A stretch of DNA of 64,000 bases from positions 1,217,001 to 1,281,000 of the forward strand of contig NZ_CP032684.1 of NCBI RefSeq assembly GCF_003627795.1. The letters run 5' to 3'. The notes under the pieces were generated by a model, which made no database searches, had not been told where the DNA came from, and saw nothing but the letters and a program-made list of their open reading frames with translations. Positions 43,164 to 52,454 of this stretch are shown piece by piece; positions within the stretch are counted from its first letter, which is position 1, and every line of letters starts with the position of its first letter. Position numbers and translations under genes: made by a program. This DNA comes from Rhizobium sp. CCGE531. Lineage in GTDB: Bacteria > Pseudomonadota > Alphaproteobacteria > Rhizobiales > Rhizobiaceae.

Positions 43164-45095
43164 TTACAGATCGCGGGTCTTGAGCCACGCATCCGTCAAT
43201 TGCTGGAAACGGCCGGCCATGTCGGCAATCGCTTCCTCGTCGTTCATGCCGCCCGAGAGCCATGCGCGAGCTGCATCGGAAAATATGGTCCGCCCGACGG
43301 CGAAACCCTTGACCGAGGGAGCGGCCAGCGTCGCCTCGAAGCTTCGGATCAACTCCTCCGCCGGCGCCTCCAGGCCGAGCAGCACGATACCACGGCACCA
43401 TGGATCATTTTTGGCGATCACGGCATCGATTTTTTTCCAGGCCGATGCCGATTCCTGCGGCTCCAGCTTCCACCAGTCCGGCTTGATGCCGAGCGCATAG
43501 AGTTCTTCCATCGCCGTCGGGATCGTATCGTCGGTCAGCGGCCCGTTCTTGCCGGCGATGATTTCGATCAGGAGCTCGCGGCCGACCTTGCGCGCGGCTT
43601 CGAACAGCGTGCGCAACTTTTCCTGCTGCTCCGCCTTCAACTCTTTCGGATCGTCGGGATGATAGAAGCACAGGCATTTGATGCAGTGATTGAGCGGCCA
43701 TTCGACGAGCTGCGAGCCGATATCCTGGCTGAATTCAAATTTCAGCGGCTTCGATCCCGGTAGCTCGACCGGGCGGCCGATCCAGGAGAAATTCTTCGTT
43801 GCGGCATCGAAGAACGCGTCGCGTCCGAAGCGTTCGTCGATCAGCATGCCATAACCGGGCCGGCCACCGGCCACCCGCGCCGCCGCCTCGACGGCCAGCC
43901 GCTTGAAGGCGACAATCCTGTCGTGGCCGACGCTCAGTTCGTCGGCGACGCTGACGAGCTGCGAGCGGTGGTCGATGGCGAGCGCCATCAGCAGCGGGAT
44001 GTTGCCGCGCCGGTTCGTCGCCCAATGAATATGGTTGATCGCCTCATCCTTGCGCAGCGCCCGGTGCTTGCTGCCCGTCTTCAGGAAGAAATCGAGCTCG
44101 GTCCAGGTCGGGTATTCCGGCGAGCAGAGCAGGCGGGAGACGGCAAAGGCACCGCAGGCATTCGCCCAGGTGGCGCAGGTCTTCAGCGGCTCGCCGCGCA
44201 GGTAGCCGCGCAGGAAGCCGGACATGAAGGCATCGCCCGCGCCGAGAACATTGAACACCTCGATCGGAAAGCCCTCGCCGACGATGCCGGCTTCGAGGTC
44301 GTCCGAGATCGGCCCTTCATAGACGATGCAGCCCATGGCGCCGCGCTTGAGCACGATGGTCGCCGGAGAGAGGCGGCGGATTTCCTTGAGCGCGCCGAGC
44401 ACGTTGTCGACGCCCGAGCCGATCATGATTTCCTCTTCCGTGCCGATGATGAGATCGCAATCCGGCAGCGTCTCCCTCATCTTCGAGGACACGCGATCCG
44501 ATTTCACATAGCGCTCGAAGCCCTCGGCATGACCGGCGAGGCCCCAGAGGTTCGGCCTATAGTCGATATCGAAGATCACCTTGCGGCCGGCAGCCTTGGC
44601 GATGCGGATCGCCTTGCGCTGCGCCGCTTCGGTATTGGGCTTGGAAAAATGCGTGCCGGAAACCAGGACCGCCTTGGAGGACTTGATGAAGTTTTCGTCG
44701 ATATCGTCTTCGTCGAGCGCCATGTCGGCGCAGTCGGAGCGATAGAAGATCATCGGCGAGACGCCCTCGGCCTCGACCGCCAGCAATACCAGCGCCGTCA
44801 GCCGTTCCTTATCCGTCGCGATGCCATCCACGGCTACACCCTCGCGGGCCGCCTGTTCGCGGATGAAGCGGCCCATCTGTTCGTCGCCGACGCGGGTAAT
44901 GAGGCCGGATTTCAGACCCAGCCGCGCAGTGCCGATGGCGATATTGGCCGGGCAGCCGCCGACAGACTTGGCAAAGGAGGCGATATCCTCAAGGCGCGAG
45001 CCGATCTGCTGGCCATAGAGATCGACGGAGGACCGGCCGATGGTGATCACATCGAGTTTTGCTTCCGGCTGCGCGCCAGGATTGTCGTGTGCCAT
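43164..45095 (-). CDS. iolC: 5-dehydro-2-deoxygluconokinase fused to DUF2090
   Basis: N-terminal 330 residues: PfkB-type kinase (DVITIGRSSVDLYGQQIG, VGGCPANIAIGTARLGLKSG, and FNVLGAGDAFMSGFLRGYLR with the catalytic Asp) that phosphorylates 2-deoxy-5-keto-gluconate. C-terminal 310 residues: DUF2090, TIM-barrel aldolase-like (LMALAIDHRSQLVSVADELS, later GFAVGRTIFSDAARAWLSG). The fusion is usual for rhizobia and may couple the kinase to the following aldolase step (IolJ), which has no other gene here; that is inference. ATG 45095 with GGGAGGA upstream. First gene of iolCDEB. Confidence 0.95.
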   Translation of the reverse strand: MAHDNPGAQPEAKLDVITIGRSSVDLYGQQIGSRLEDIASFAKSVGGCPANIAIGTARLGLKSGLITRVGDEQMGRFIREQAAREGVAVDGIATDKERLTALVLLAVEAEGVSPMIFYRSDCADMALDEDDIDENFIKSSKAVLVSGTHFSKPNTEAAQRKAIRIAKAAGRKVIFDIDYRPNLWGLAGHAEGFERYVKSDRVSSKMRETLPDCDLIIGTEEEIMIGSGVDNVLGALKEIRRLSPATIVLKRGAMGCIVYEGPISDDLEAGIVGEGFPIEVFNVLGAGDAFMSGFLRGYLRGEPLKTCATWANACGAFAVSRLLCSPEYPTWTELDFFLKTGSKHRALRKDEAINHIHWATNRRGNIPLLMALAIDHRSQLVSVADELSVGHDRIVAFKRLAVEAAARVAGGRPGYGMLIDERFGRDAFFDAATKNFSWIGRPVELPGSKPLKFEFSQDIGSQLVEWPLNHCIKCLCFYHPDDPKELKAEQQEKLRTLFEAARKVGRELLIEIIAGKNGPLTDDTIPTAMEELYALGIKPDWWKLEPQESASAWKKIDAVIAKNDPWCRGIVLLGLEAPAEELIRSFEATLAAPSVKGFAVGRTIFSDAARAWLSGGMNDEEAIADMAGRFQQLTDAWLKTRDL

Positions 45096-45237
45096 GATGT
45101 CCTCCCGTCGGGGCATGACCTCTTTCGCTCTTCAGCCAGCGCCGAGATCATGCGTTATTGAAAGTGCCGGTGTTCGTTTCGTCCCGGTTGCGACGGATCG
45201 GGCGGCCATCTCCCATGGCCGTGATCCTGGTCGCAGT

Positions 45238-45281
45238 GAAACATTGGTTCCGAGATTTTGTCAATTCGGAATATTTATTCC
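45238..45281. promoter_or_regulatory. Two IolR-like operators upstream of iolC
   Basis: GGAATATTTATTCC (45268-45281) is a full GGAA-N6-TTCC palindrome; GAAACATTGGTTCC (45238-45251) matches with one change. They are spaced 30 bp centre to centre, nearly three helical turns. In Sinorhizobium meliloti IolR is known to bind GGAA-N6-TTCC. The first site overlaps the iolR stop region. Confidence 0.75.
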
Positions 45282-46147
45282 ATTTTCGTTTTGTCTACTT
45301 TTATCGTGCCTTTTCGCCGGCGTTCGGCAATGGCGACCGGAAAGGCCATGATCAGCGCCATCGATGCCGATAGCGAGCGGAAGCCGGCAAAATCGGCCTC
45401 GGCCACTTCGAACCAATGGGTCGCGCAGGCGGTGAGCGGGGAAAAGGCCGAATCGGTGATGGCGATGACCGGCACATTGCGCGAGGCGAGATCCTGCGCC
45501 TGCGCCAGGCTGTCGGCGGCGTATGGCGAAAAGCTCGCGGCGATCGCTGCGTCCTTCTCCGTGGCGAAGCGGGCAATCTCGCCGTCGATGCCGTTGGGCG
45601 AGGCGACGATCTGGTGGCGTATGTTCAGCTTGGAAAAGGCGTAGGTCATATGTGCCGTCAGCGGATAGGAGCGGCGCTTGGCGATGAGATAGATCGTCTC
45701 GGCCGCGGCAAGGACATCCACTGCCTTTACAAAAGTCTCCGTCTCGATGGTCGCGGCAAGCTTGTTGACCGATTGGCTCGCAGCGGAAAGGAAGCCGGAG
45801 AGAATGCCGGCCTCCTCGTCCTGAATGCCGGAGCGCTCCAGCGTCACCAGCCGCTCTTCGTAGCTTAGCGTGCGATCGCGCAGCCTTTCGCGGAAGATGC
45901 TCTGCAGATCGGAGAAGCCCTCATAGCCGAGGTGATGAGCAAGACGCACCAGCGTGGAAGGTTGCACCTCGGCTGCCGCGGCAATGCTGGCCGTCGTGCC
46001 GAAGGCGATTTCGTCGGGATTGCCGAGCGCGAAGGCAGCGACCTGCGCGAGACGCTTCGGCATGGCGTTCTTGCGCTCTATGATAATGCTGCGCAGGCTT
46101 TCGAAGTCGCGCGGAACTCTCGTCCGCGTCTCGATATTGTTGTCCAT
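45275..46147 (-). CDS. iolR: RpiR/MurR-family regulator of inositol genes
   Basis: 290 residues: N-terminal RpiR HTH (FGTTASIAAAAEVQPSTLVR, HHLGYEGFSDLQSIFRERLR) and a C-terminal SIS sugar-phosphate domain (ADVLAAAETIYLIAKRRSYP in outline, NVPVIAITDSAFSPLTACAT). IolR in rhizobia represses iol genes and is released by an inositol intermediate such as 2-keto-myo-inositol. It precedes iolC on the same strand and faces iolY. Sites fitting it occur at both ends of the gene. Confidence 0.94.
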   Translation of the reverse strand: MDNNIETRTRVPRDFESLRSIIIERKNAMPKRLAQVAAFALGNPDEIAFGTTASIAAAAEVQPSTLVRLAHHLGYEGFSDLQSIFRERLRDRTLSYEERLVTLERSGIQDEEAGILSGFLSAASQSVNKLAATIETETFVKAVDVLAAAETIYLIAKRRSYPLTAHMTYAFSKLNIRHQIVASPNGIDGEIARFATEKDAAIAASFSPYAADSLAQAQDLASRNVPVIAITDSAFSPLTACATHWFEVAEADFAGFRSLSASMALIMAFPVAIAERRRKGTIKVDKTKME

Positions 46148-46180
46148 GCGCCGTCCTTATGCTCCCCCAACACCGTCAAT

Positions 46181-46194
46181 GAAATAAATGTTCC
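46181..46194. promoter_or_regulatory. IolR-like operator in the iolR-iolY spacer
   Basis: GAAATAAATGTTCC; its complement GGAACATTTATTTC differs at two bases from GGAATATTTATTCC near iolC. It lies 33 bp upstream of iolR. A weaker half-match GGTCTAAATATTCC is at 46322-46335, 45 bp upstream of iolY. Confidence 0.6.
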
Positions 46195-46379
46195 ATATTT
46201 GCAACGATACCGGATTTTGATTCGCTCGGCACGAAATATTTTAAGTGTCTGCTTTTAAATATATAAATATGGATTTCTGCTCTGACGGGAGTTTCGAGTT
46301 TATAAGCACGCTTGTCAAAACGGTCTAAATATTCCAAAAATCGCGTCGACTTCGGGAGCAGTTTGAGGAGGAAAGGCAA

Positions 46380-47498
46380 ATGAAGCCGTTGGGCGTTGGA
46401 CTGATCGGAACCGGCTATATGGGCAAATGCCATGCGCTGGCATGGAATGCGGTGAAAACCGTGTTCGGCGATGTTGCGCGGCCGCGCCTGGTGCATTTGG
46501 CCGAAGCCAATGCCGATCTTGCAAGGGCGCGCGGCGATGAGTTCGGCTTTGAAAAGGCAACGGCCGACTGGCGCGCGCTCATCGCGGACCCGGATGTCGA
46601 CGTCGTTTCCGTCACGACGCCCAACCAGTTTCATCCGGAAATGGCGATCGCGGCGCTTGAAGCCGGCAAGCATGTCTGGTGCGAAAAGCCGATGGCGCCG
46701 TCCTATGGCGATGCGGAGCGCATGCTGGCCGCAGCCGAGAACTCCGGCAAGGTCGCCATCCTCGGCTACAATTATATCCAGAACCCGGTGATGCGGCACA
46801 TCAAGGCGCTGATCGCCGAAGGCGCGATCGGCGCGGTCAACCATGTCCGCGTCGAGATGGACGAAGATTTCATGGCCGATCCGAACGGCCTCTTCTACTG
46901 GAAGAGCGAGCTTGCCTCCGGCTATGGCGCTCTCGATGATTTTGCCGTGCACCCGCTTTCGCTGCTCTGGTTCCTGTTCGGCCATGTGGAGGCCGTCATC
47001 AGCGATATGGTGAAGCCCTATGCCGAACGGCCGTTGAAGGATGGCGGCCGCCGCGCCGTCGAAAACCACGATCTCGCCAATGTGCTGATGCGGCTTGGCG
47101 GCGGCATTTCCGCCGTGCTGATGGCCAATCGCTCGGCCTGGGGTCGCAAAGGGCGGATAGTCCTGCAGATCTTCGGCTCCAAGGGCTCGATCTCGTACGA
47201 TCAGGAGCGCATGAACGAATTCGAGCTCTACCAGGCCGAGGGCAGGGACAGCGAGCAGGGCTTCCGCAAGGTGCTGGCCGCACCCGCCCACAAGCCTTAT
47301 GACCGTTTCATCCCCGCGCCCGGCCATGGACTCGGCTTCAACGATCTGAAGATCATCGAATGCCGCGAGTTGATCCGCGCCATTTCCGGCGAGGCTGCGT
47401 CGGTCGTGGCTTTCAAGGATGGCTTACGCATCGAGAAATCGGTGCATGCCATGGCGCAATCCTTCCACGAACGGCGCTGGGTCGAAATCGAGAGCTGA
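46380..47498 (+). CDS. iolY: Gfo/Idh/MocA-family oxidoreductase (IolY-like inositol dehydrogenase)
   Basis: 372 residues: Rossmann start VGLIGTGYMGKCHALAWNAV, the EKP motif in HVWCEKPMAPSYGDAERML, and the C-terminal barrel with SGYGALDDFAVHPLSLLWFL (catalytic Asp/His). The family oxidises polyols with NAD(P). In S. meliloti the gene next to iolR in this arrangement is iolY, linked to scyllo-inositol use. GAGGAGG precedes the ATG. The iolY name rests on family and location. Confidence 0.9.
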   Translation: MKPLGVGLIGTGYMGKCHALAWNAVKTVFGDVARPRLVHLAEANADLARARGDEFGFEKATADWRALIADPDVDVVSVTTPNQFHPEMAIAALEAGKHVWCEKPMAPSYGDAERMLAAAENSGKVAILGYNYIQNPVMRHIKALIAEGAIGAVNHVRVEMDEDFMADPNGLFYWKSELASGYGALDDFAVHPLSLLWFLFGHVEAVISDMVKPYAERPLKDGGRRAVENHDLANVLMRLGGGISAVLMANRSAWGRKGRIVLQIFGSKGSISYDQERMNEFELYQAEGRDSEQGFRKVLAAPAHKPYDRFIPAPGHGLGFNDLKIIECRELIRAISGEAASVVAFKDGLRIEKSVHAMAQSFHERRWVEIES

Positions 47499-47640
47499 GC
47501 ATTCGGCCTAATTTTCTCCCGATCCGGGGCGCAGGGTCAGCTATGATTGACGCTTGCGGATGCAAGCGTTACCCCTGAAGCCCATAGGCGTCCTCCCGCG
47601 TTGCGCGGAGGATCGCCATAATAACAATGGAGTACGGATC

Positions 47641-48858
47641 GTGACGGGCAGATTGGTCATAGTCGGGGCCGGGCAGGCAGGTTTCGCGCTCGCGGCCAAA
47701 TTGCGCGGGCTGGGTGATTCGAGGCCGATCACCATCGTTGGCGCCGAGGAAAACCTTCCCTATCAGCGACCGCCACTGACCAAGAAGTACCTGCTCGGCG
47801 AGATGATCTTCGATCGCCTGCTGTTCCGGCCCGAACATTGGTATGCCGACAACAATGTCGAGATCCGCGTGTCGACCTGGGTGGAGCAGATCGATCGCGC
47901 CGCAAAGCAGATCGTCATGCAGGACGGCTCGAGACTGGATTACGAGACGCTGGCGCTTGCGACGGGCGCGACGCCGCGTCGCCTGCCGCCATCCGTCGGC
48001 GGTGCGCTGGAGGGCGTCTATCTCGCCCGTGACAAGCGCGATGCCGATCTCCTTGCTGGGGAGATGCGCCCCGGACGCCGGGTGCTTATTATCGGTGGGG
48101 GGTATATCGGGCTTGAGGCGGCCGCGGTCGCGCGCCATCGCGGCCTCGAAGTGACCCTCATCGAGATGGGCGACAGGATCCTGCAGCGTGTCGCCGCCAA
48201 GGAAACCGCCGATATTTTCAGGGCCATCCATCAGAAACATGATGTCGTCATTCGCGAGAAGACCGGATTGAAGCAGCTCGTCGGCCGCAATGGGCATGTT
48301 GCCGCCGCGGAACTTTCCAACGGCTCGACGATCGATGTCGATTTCGTCGTCGTCGGCATCGGCGTTGCGCCCAATGACAGGCTCGCCAAGGAAGCTGGCC
48401 TTGAGGTTGGCAACGGCATCGTGGTCGATTCGTTTGCCCGCACCTCCGATCCCTATATCTTCGCCATGGGCGATTGCGTCGAGCTGCCGTGGGAGGGTGG
48501 GCGAATCCGCCTCGAATCGGTGCAGAACGCAGTCGACCAGGCGGAGGCCGCGGCCGAAATCATCGCCGGCGGCGATAAGGCTTATGATCCGAAGCCGTGG
48601 TTCTGGTCGGATCAATATGACGTGAAGCTGCAGATTGCCGGTTTCAATCTGGGTTACGACGAGACGCTTCTGCGCCCCGGCGCTCGCGAGGGCGCGGCTT
48701 CTATATGGTATTTCAAGCAGGGCCGCTTCATCGCCGTCGATGCGATAAACGACGCAAAGGCTTATGTGACGGGCAAAAAGCTCCTGGAAGCCGGCGCCAA
48801 TCCGTCCAGGGCGATCCTTGCCGACCCGGCCGCCGATTTGAAGCAGCTATTGGCATGA
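47641..48858 (+). CDS. FAD-dependent ferredoxin reductase (ThcD/rhodocoxin-reductase-like)
   Basis: 405 residues, two-dinucleotide-fold flavoprotein. FAD site LVIVGAGQAGFALAAKLRGL, NAD site RVLIIGGGYIGLEAAAVARH, second FAD motif YIFAMGDCVELPW, and a C-terminal clamp domain (YDVKLQIAGFNLGYDETLLR). Reduces a ferredoxin or related protein for a cytochrome P450 or oxygenase; no such partner is adjacent. GTG start at 47641 with GGAG 9 bases upstream; the ATG-led frame from 47554 has 29 non-homologous residues. Confidence 0.92.
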   Translation: MTGRLVIVGAGQAGFALAAKLRGLGDSRPITIVGAEENLPYQRPPLTKKYLLGEMIFDRLLFRPEHWYADNNVEIRVSTWVEQIDRAAKQIVMQDGSRLDYETLALATGATPRRLPPSVGGALEGVYLARDKRDADLLAGEMRPGRRVLIIGGGYIGLEAAAVARHRGLEVTLIEMGDRILQRVAAKETADIFRAIHQKHDVVIREKTGLKQLVGRNGHVAAAELSNGSTIDVDFVVVGIGVAPNDRLAKEAGLEVGNGIVVDSFARTSDPYIFAMGDCVELPWEGGRIRLESVQNAVDQAEAAAEIIAGGDKAYDPKPWFWSDQYDVKLQIAGFNLGYDETLLRPGAREGAASIWYFKQGRFIAVDAINDAKAYVTGKKLLEAGANPSRAILADPAADLKQLLA

Positions 48859-48987
48859 TATGAGTTTTCAAGTCGGACGGACGACGTTCCGGCCGACAAC
48901 CGGCTGTTGCCGAATCTCTGAAAGAACGCAGCTGAAGGCGAAAAAGCGCTTGCGTCGATAAATGAATGGCCCTATCAGGGCCGCACC

Positions 48988-49077
48988 GGAGAGGTGGCCG
49001 AGTGGTCGAAGGCGCTCCCCTGCTAAGGGAGTATACCAGAGATGGTATCGTGGGTTCGAATCCCATCTTCTCCGCCA
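48988..49077 (+). tRNA. tRNA-Ser (GCT anticodon)
   Basis: 90 bases including encoded CCA. Acceptor stem GGAGAGG pairs with CTTCTCC, discriminator G; anticodon stem-loop CTCCCCTGCTAAGGGAG; long variable arm (TATACCAGAGATGGTATC); T-arm GTGGGTTCGAATCCCAT. Reads AGC/AGU serine codons. Confidence 0.97.
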
Positions 49078-49750
49078 TTTTCCAAAATATCAGGAATTGG
49101 TCGCTGTCAGTCCCGCAAACGGAATTATCGGTTTATGCGGCTTGGGTGCGGCGCCGTCTGCGGTTCTCGTCTTATGCGGGCCTGCTTCGCTCGCCGGGTG
49201 CGGAGCTTTCCTCGATTCGGCAGCCAATAGGCGCCTGAGCCCCCGGAGTATTTTAGATGCCGTGGCTCCCGGCTGCGAATCGGCGGCGGGAATCGTTTGA
49301 GCACGTGCGTCGATTTGGGACGGCTGCAAGCTGGACTTGTCCGCTTTCACTACCGGAAGTCGTCGCTTGAGATGACGCAGGTGATCAGCCTGCTGTCATG
49401 GAGATCCTAAAATCGCCGCGGATTGGCCATTTTGCCGCCCGTTCGCATATCCTGCGTCTCTTTTATAGTGTGCCGCCTAAGTACCCGTAGATTAAAGGAT
49501 TTCTTAACGAAGTCTAAATCTTTGTGGCAGCGGTGTTGCCGACTTGTGTCCTTTCGGCAACAGGACTGGCGGAAGGTTCACGCAAATCCCCCTTTCGGAG
49601 AAGATGTCGATTGCGTGACAGAGCACGTCTTGTATTTTCACTCTCGGAAGCGAGGGCGATTGATCGTCCACTTCTTGAAACGCGAGGATGGGACAGGGAA
49701 TACCTTCGGGTAGTTCTCATTCTCGACATAAACTTTGACTGGAGGTCAAT
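49078..49750. other. Intergenic region, 673 bp, porin promoter region
   Basis: Lies between tRNA-Ser and the first porin gene. I see no supported gene; frames here lack ribosome sites. The last 270 bp are probably the promoter and leader of the strongly expressed porin. No palindrome stands out. Confidence 0.5.
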
Positions 49751-50812
49751 ATGAACATCAAGAGCCTTCTTCTCGGCTCCGCTGCTGCGCTCGTAGCAGT
49801 TTCCGGTGCTCACGCAGCAGACGCTATCGTCGCTGCTGAGCCGGAGCCGCTTGAATACGTTCGCATCTGCGATGCTTTCGGCGCTGGTTACTTCTTCATC
49901 CCGGGCACGGAAACCTGCCTCAAGATCGGCGGTAAGGTTCGTACCGAAGGTCAGTGGTACGATGCCTACGACCCGGACTCTCGTCGGGGCACGCTCTGGC
50001 ACACCCGCGCCGAGTTGAACGTCAACACCGCGACCGACACCGAATACGGTCCGCTGAAGACCGAAACCATCATTCGTTGGGATTGGAACGACGGCAACGC
50101 CACCAAGACCAACCTGCTCTGGGCTTACATCAGCCTCGGCGGCTTCACGGTTGGTAAGACGGACTCGCAGTTCAACCAGTTCACCGGTTATGCCGGCGAC
50201 GTCATCAACGACGACGTTGTTTATGACGGCCCGTACGAACTGAACCAGATCACCTACAACTACGACGCCGGCAACGGCTTCACGGCTGTGATCTCGCTCG
50301 AAGACAGCAACTCTGGCGTTGGCGCTACCGGCTCCAACGGCGAAGACAGCTCGAACCACTACGCTCCCGACGTTGTCGCAGGTGTTGGCTACAAGGCCGG
50401 CGCATGGGGCTTCAAGGTCGTCGGCGGTTACGACTCGATCGTTGAAGAAGGCGCCATCAAGGCTCGCGTTGACGCCGACTTCGGCGTATTCTCGGCCTTC
50501 TTGATGGGCGGCTACAACACGGACGGCGACAAGCTGAACAAGTATGCTGGCGCTGGCGGCGGTGGCTCTGCCTCCGGCATCGGCTGGGGCGACTGGGCAG
50601 TTTGGGGCGGCGTTGGCGTTCCGATCAACGAAAAGCTGAAGTGGAACCTCCAGCTCGCCTACACCGACTCGAAGATCTTCGCCGCTACCACGAACGTCAA
50701 GTGGAACCCGGTCAAGAACCTGCTCATCGAGCCGGAAGTCTCCTACACCAACTGGGACTCCATCAATCAGGACCAGTGGGCTGGTATCCTCCGCTTCGAG
50801 CGCAGCTTCTAA
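49751..50812 (+). CDS. ropA: Outer-membrane porin, RopA type (first copy)
   Basis: 353 residues of the alphaproteobacterial Porin_2 family. Signal peptide MNIKSLLLGSAAALVAVSGA with cleavage after AHA; then PLEYVRICDAFGAGYFFIPG and TCLKIGGKVRTEGQWYDA (first strands and Cys pair), Gly/Asp/Asn-rich loops, and the terminal strand GILRFERSF ending in Phe, as needed for outer-membrane assembly. Codons are strongly biased, as in highly expressed genes. GGAGG precedes the ATG. Followed by a strong terminator and a second copy. Confidence 0.95.
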   Translation: MNIKSLLLGSAAALVAVSGAHAADAIVAAEPEPLEYVRICDAFGAGYFFIPGTETCLKIGGKVRTEGQWYDAYDPDSRRGTLWHTRAELNVNTATDTEYGPLKTETIIRWDWNDGNATKTNLLWAYISLGGFTVGKTDSQFNQFTGYAGDVINDDVVYDGPYELNQITYNYDAGNGFTAVISLEDSNSGVGATGSNGEDSSNHYAPDVVAGVGYKAGAWGFKVVGGYDSIVEEGAIKARVDADFGVFSAFLMGGYNTDGDKLNKYAGAGGGGSASGIGWGDWAVWGGVGVPINEKLKWNLQLAYTDSKIFAATTNVKWNPVKNLLIEPEVSYTNWDSINQDQWAGILRFERSF

Positions 50813-50854
50813 TCTGATCTGACTTCGGTCAATCCGATTTTCACTACGGTGAAG

Positions 50855-50883
50855 AAAAAGCCCGGCCAATGGCCGGGCTTTTT
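50855..50883 (+). terminator. Strong terminator after first porin gene
   Basis: 13-bp perfect stem (AAAAAGCCCGGCC / GGCCGGGCTTTTT) with a 3-base loop and a T tail; 43 bases after the stop codon. Confidence 0.95.
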
Positions 50884-51261
50884 CTTTGCTTACAAGTATT
50901 AGCAAGATAAGATGTGATATCTTTTACCGGCGCGCAGCCATCGCTAAATACACCCCTCTGAATTCGGCGAATTTCCAAGCTGATCCAAAGTAGAATTCGG
51001 CCTGCGATGCGTCTGCGATATGACGGTTTTGCGACGTGATTTTTGTGCAACGCACCCTTTGAAACGCCCGTCACAATTGCTGATAGTTTATCTCTGATAT
51101 TGCTCTGCAAAAAACCATCTGTAGGTTCCAAATCGGAAGCAAGACTTACTGTCTTGGTTCTCCCAGATCAGGGGTCAACTTTTAAAACTAGGTGGGGTAG
51201 GGCGCGTCGATTTTTTCGGCGTGATTTCTCATACCTAATTGATATTGAAACTGGAGTTACT
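50884..51261. other. Intergenic region between porin copies, 378 bp
   Basis: It separates the duplicated porins and shows little obvious similarity to the leader of the first copy, apart from the short ribosome-site region CTGGAGTTACT before the second gene. An open frame from 51043 continues into the second porin but precedes its signal peptide and is not coding. Confidence 0.5.
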
Positions 51262-52329
51262 ATGAACATCAAGAGTCTTCTTCTCGGCTCCGCTGCTGCG
51301 CTGGCAGCAGTTTCCGGTGCTCACGCGGCCGACGCTATCGTCGCTGCTGAGCCGGAGCCGCTCGAATACGTTCGTATCTGCGACGCTTACGGTGCTGGCT
51401 ACTTCTTCATTCCAGGCACGGAAACCTGCCTCAAGATCGGCGGCATGGTCCGTACCGAAGGCGGCTGGTACAATGCTTACAAGGCTGGCCAGGACGCAGC
51501 TGGCCGCGGCACCTATTGGCATACCCGCGCCGAGCTCAGACTTTCTACCGCGACGGATACCGAATACGGCCCGTTGAAGACCAGCACGGTCTATCGCTTC
51601 GACTGGAACGACGGCAACGCCACGACGAATAAGCTGCTCTGGGCCAATATCAGCCTCGGTGGCTTCCTTGTCGGTAAGAACGATTCGGTTTACTCGACCT
51701 TCCTCGGTTATGCCGGCGACGTCATCAACGACGACGTGATCGAGTACGGTATCAATGGTACCGACGAACTGAACCAGATCACTTACAGCTATGATGCCGG
51801 CAATGGCTTTACCGCCGTCGTCTCGCTGGAAGATTCCAATTCCGGCACGGGCGCAACCGGTGCAAACGGCGAAGACAGCTCCGGCCACTATGCTCCGGAC
51901 GTTGTCGCCGGTGCGGGCTACAAGGCTGGCGCCTGGCAGTTCCGCGTCGTCGGTGGCTACGACTCCATCGTTGAAGAAGGCGCCGTCAAGGCTCGCGTCG
52001 ATGCCGACTTCGGCATTCTCACCGCTTTCGTTATGGGCGGCTGGAACACCGATGGCGACAAGCTCAACAAGTATGCCGGTGCTGGCGGTGCTGGGCTTGG
52101 CTGGGGCGACTGGGCCGTATGGGGCGGCGTTGGCGTTCCGATCAACGAGAAGCTGAAGTGGAACCTGCAGCTTTCCTATGACGACGCGAAGACTTTCGCT
52201 GCGACGACGAACGTCAAGTTCAACCCCGTCAAGGACCTGCTGATCGAGCCGGAAGTGACCTACGTCAACTACGACGCCGTCAACAAGGACACCTGGGCTG
52301 GTATCCTCCGCTTCCAGCGCACCTTCTAA
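51262..52329 (+). CDS. Outer-membrane porin, RopA type (second copy)
   Basis: 355 residues. Near-identical signal peptide and first 60 residues to the upstream copy; differs mainly in exposed loops (YNAYKAGQDAAGRGTYWH, EYGINGTDELNQI, lack of the GGGSASG loop). Ends GILRFQRTF. It has its own ribosome site (GGAGTTACT), leader and terminator, so it is separately expressed. Different loops could alter phage or antibody recognition and pore behaviour, which is inference. Confidence 0.95.
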   Translation: MNIKSLLLGSAAALAAVSGAHAADAIVAAEPEPLEYVRICDAYGAGYFFIPGTETCLKIGGMVRTEGGWYNAYKAGQDAAGRGTYWHTRAELRLSTATDTEYGPLKTSTVYRFDWNDGNATTNKLLWANISLGGFLVGKNDSVYSTFLGYAGDVINDDVIEYGINGTDELNQITYSYDAGNGFTAVVSLEDSNSGTGATGANGEDSSGHYAPDVVAGAGYKAGAWQFRVVGGYDSIVEEGAVKARVDADFGILTAFVMGGWNTDGDKLNKYAGAGGAGLGWGDWAVWGGVGVPINEKLKWNLQLSYDDAKTFAATTNVKFNPVKDLLIEPEVTYVNYDAVNKDTWAGILRFQRTF

Positions 52330-52387
52330 TTCGGTTCGCCGAATCGAATTTGGCAGATCTCCCGATCAGACCTCTGATCGGAGGAGG

Positions 52388-52415
52388 AAGGGCCCGGTTT
52401 TCCAACCGGGCCTTT
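52388..52415 (+). terminator. Terminator after second porin gene
   Basis: 12-bp stem AAGGGCCCGGTT / AACCGGGCCTTT (one G-T pair) with a 4-base TTCC loop and a T tail. Confidence 0.92.
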
Positions 52416-52454
52416 TTATTGCAAGCAGGGACCGAAACACGCGAGGTTTCGTCC

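Noticed and set aside
49514..50905. 463-codon minus-strand frame across the first porin
   Set aside because: Antisense shadow of a highly codon-biased porin gene; the same shadow recurs opposite the second porin.
51043..51261. N-terminal extension of the second porin by 73 codons
   Set aside because: It precedes the signal peptide that is identical to that of the first porin; the ATG at 51262 has its own ribosome site.
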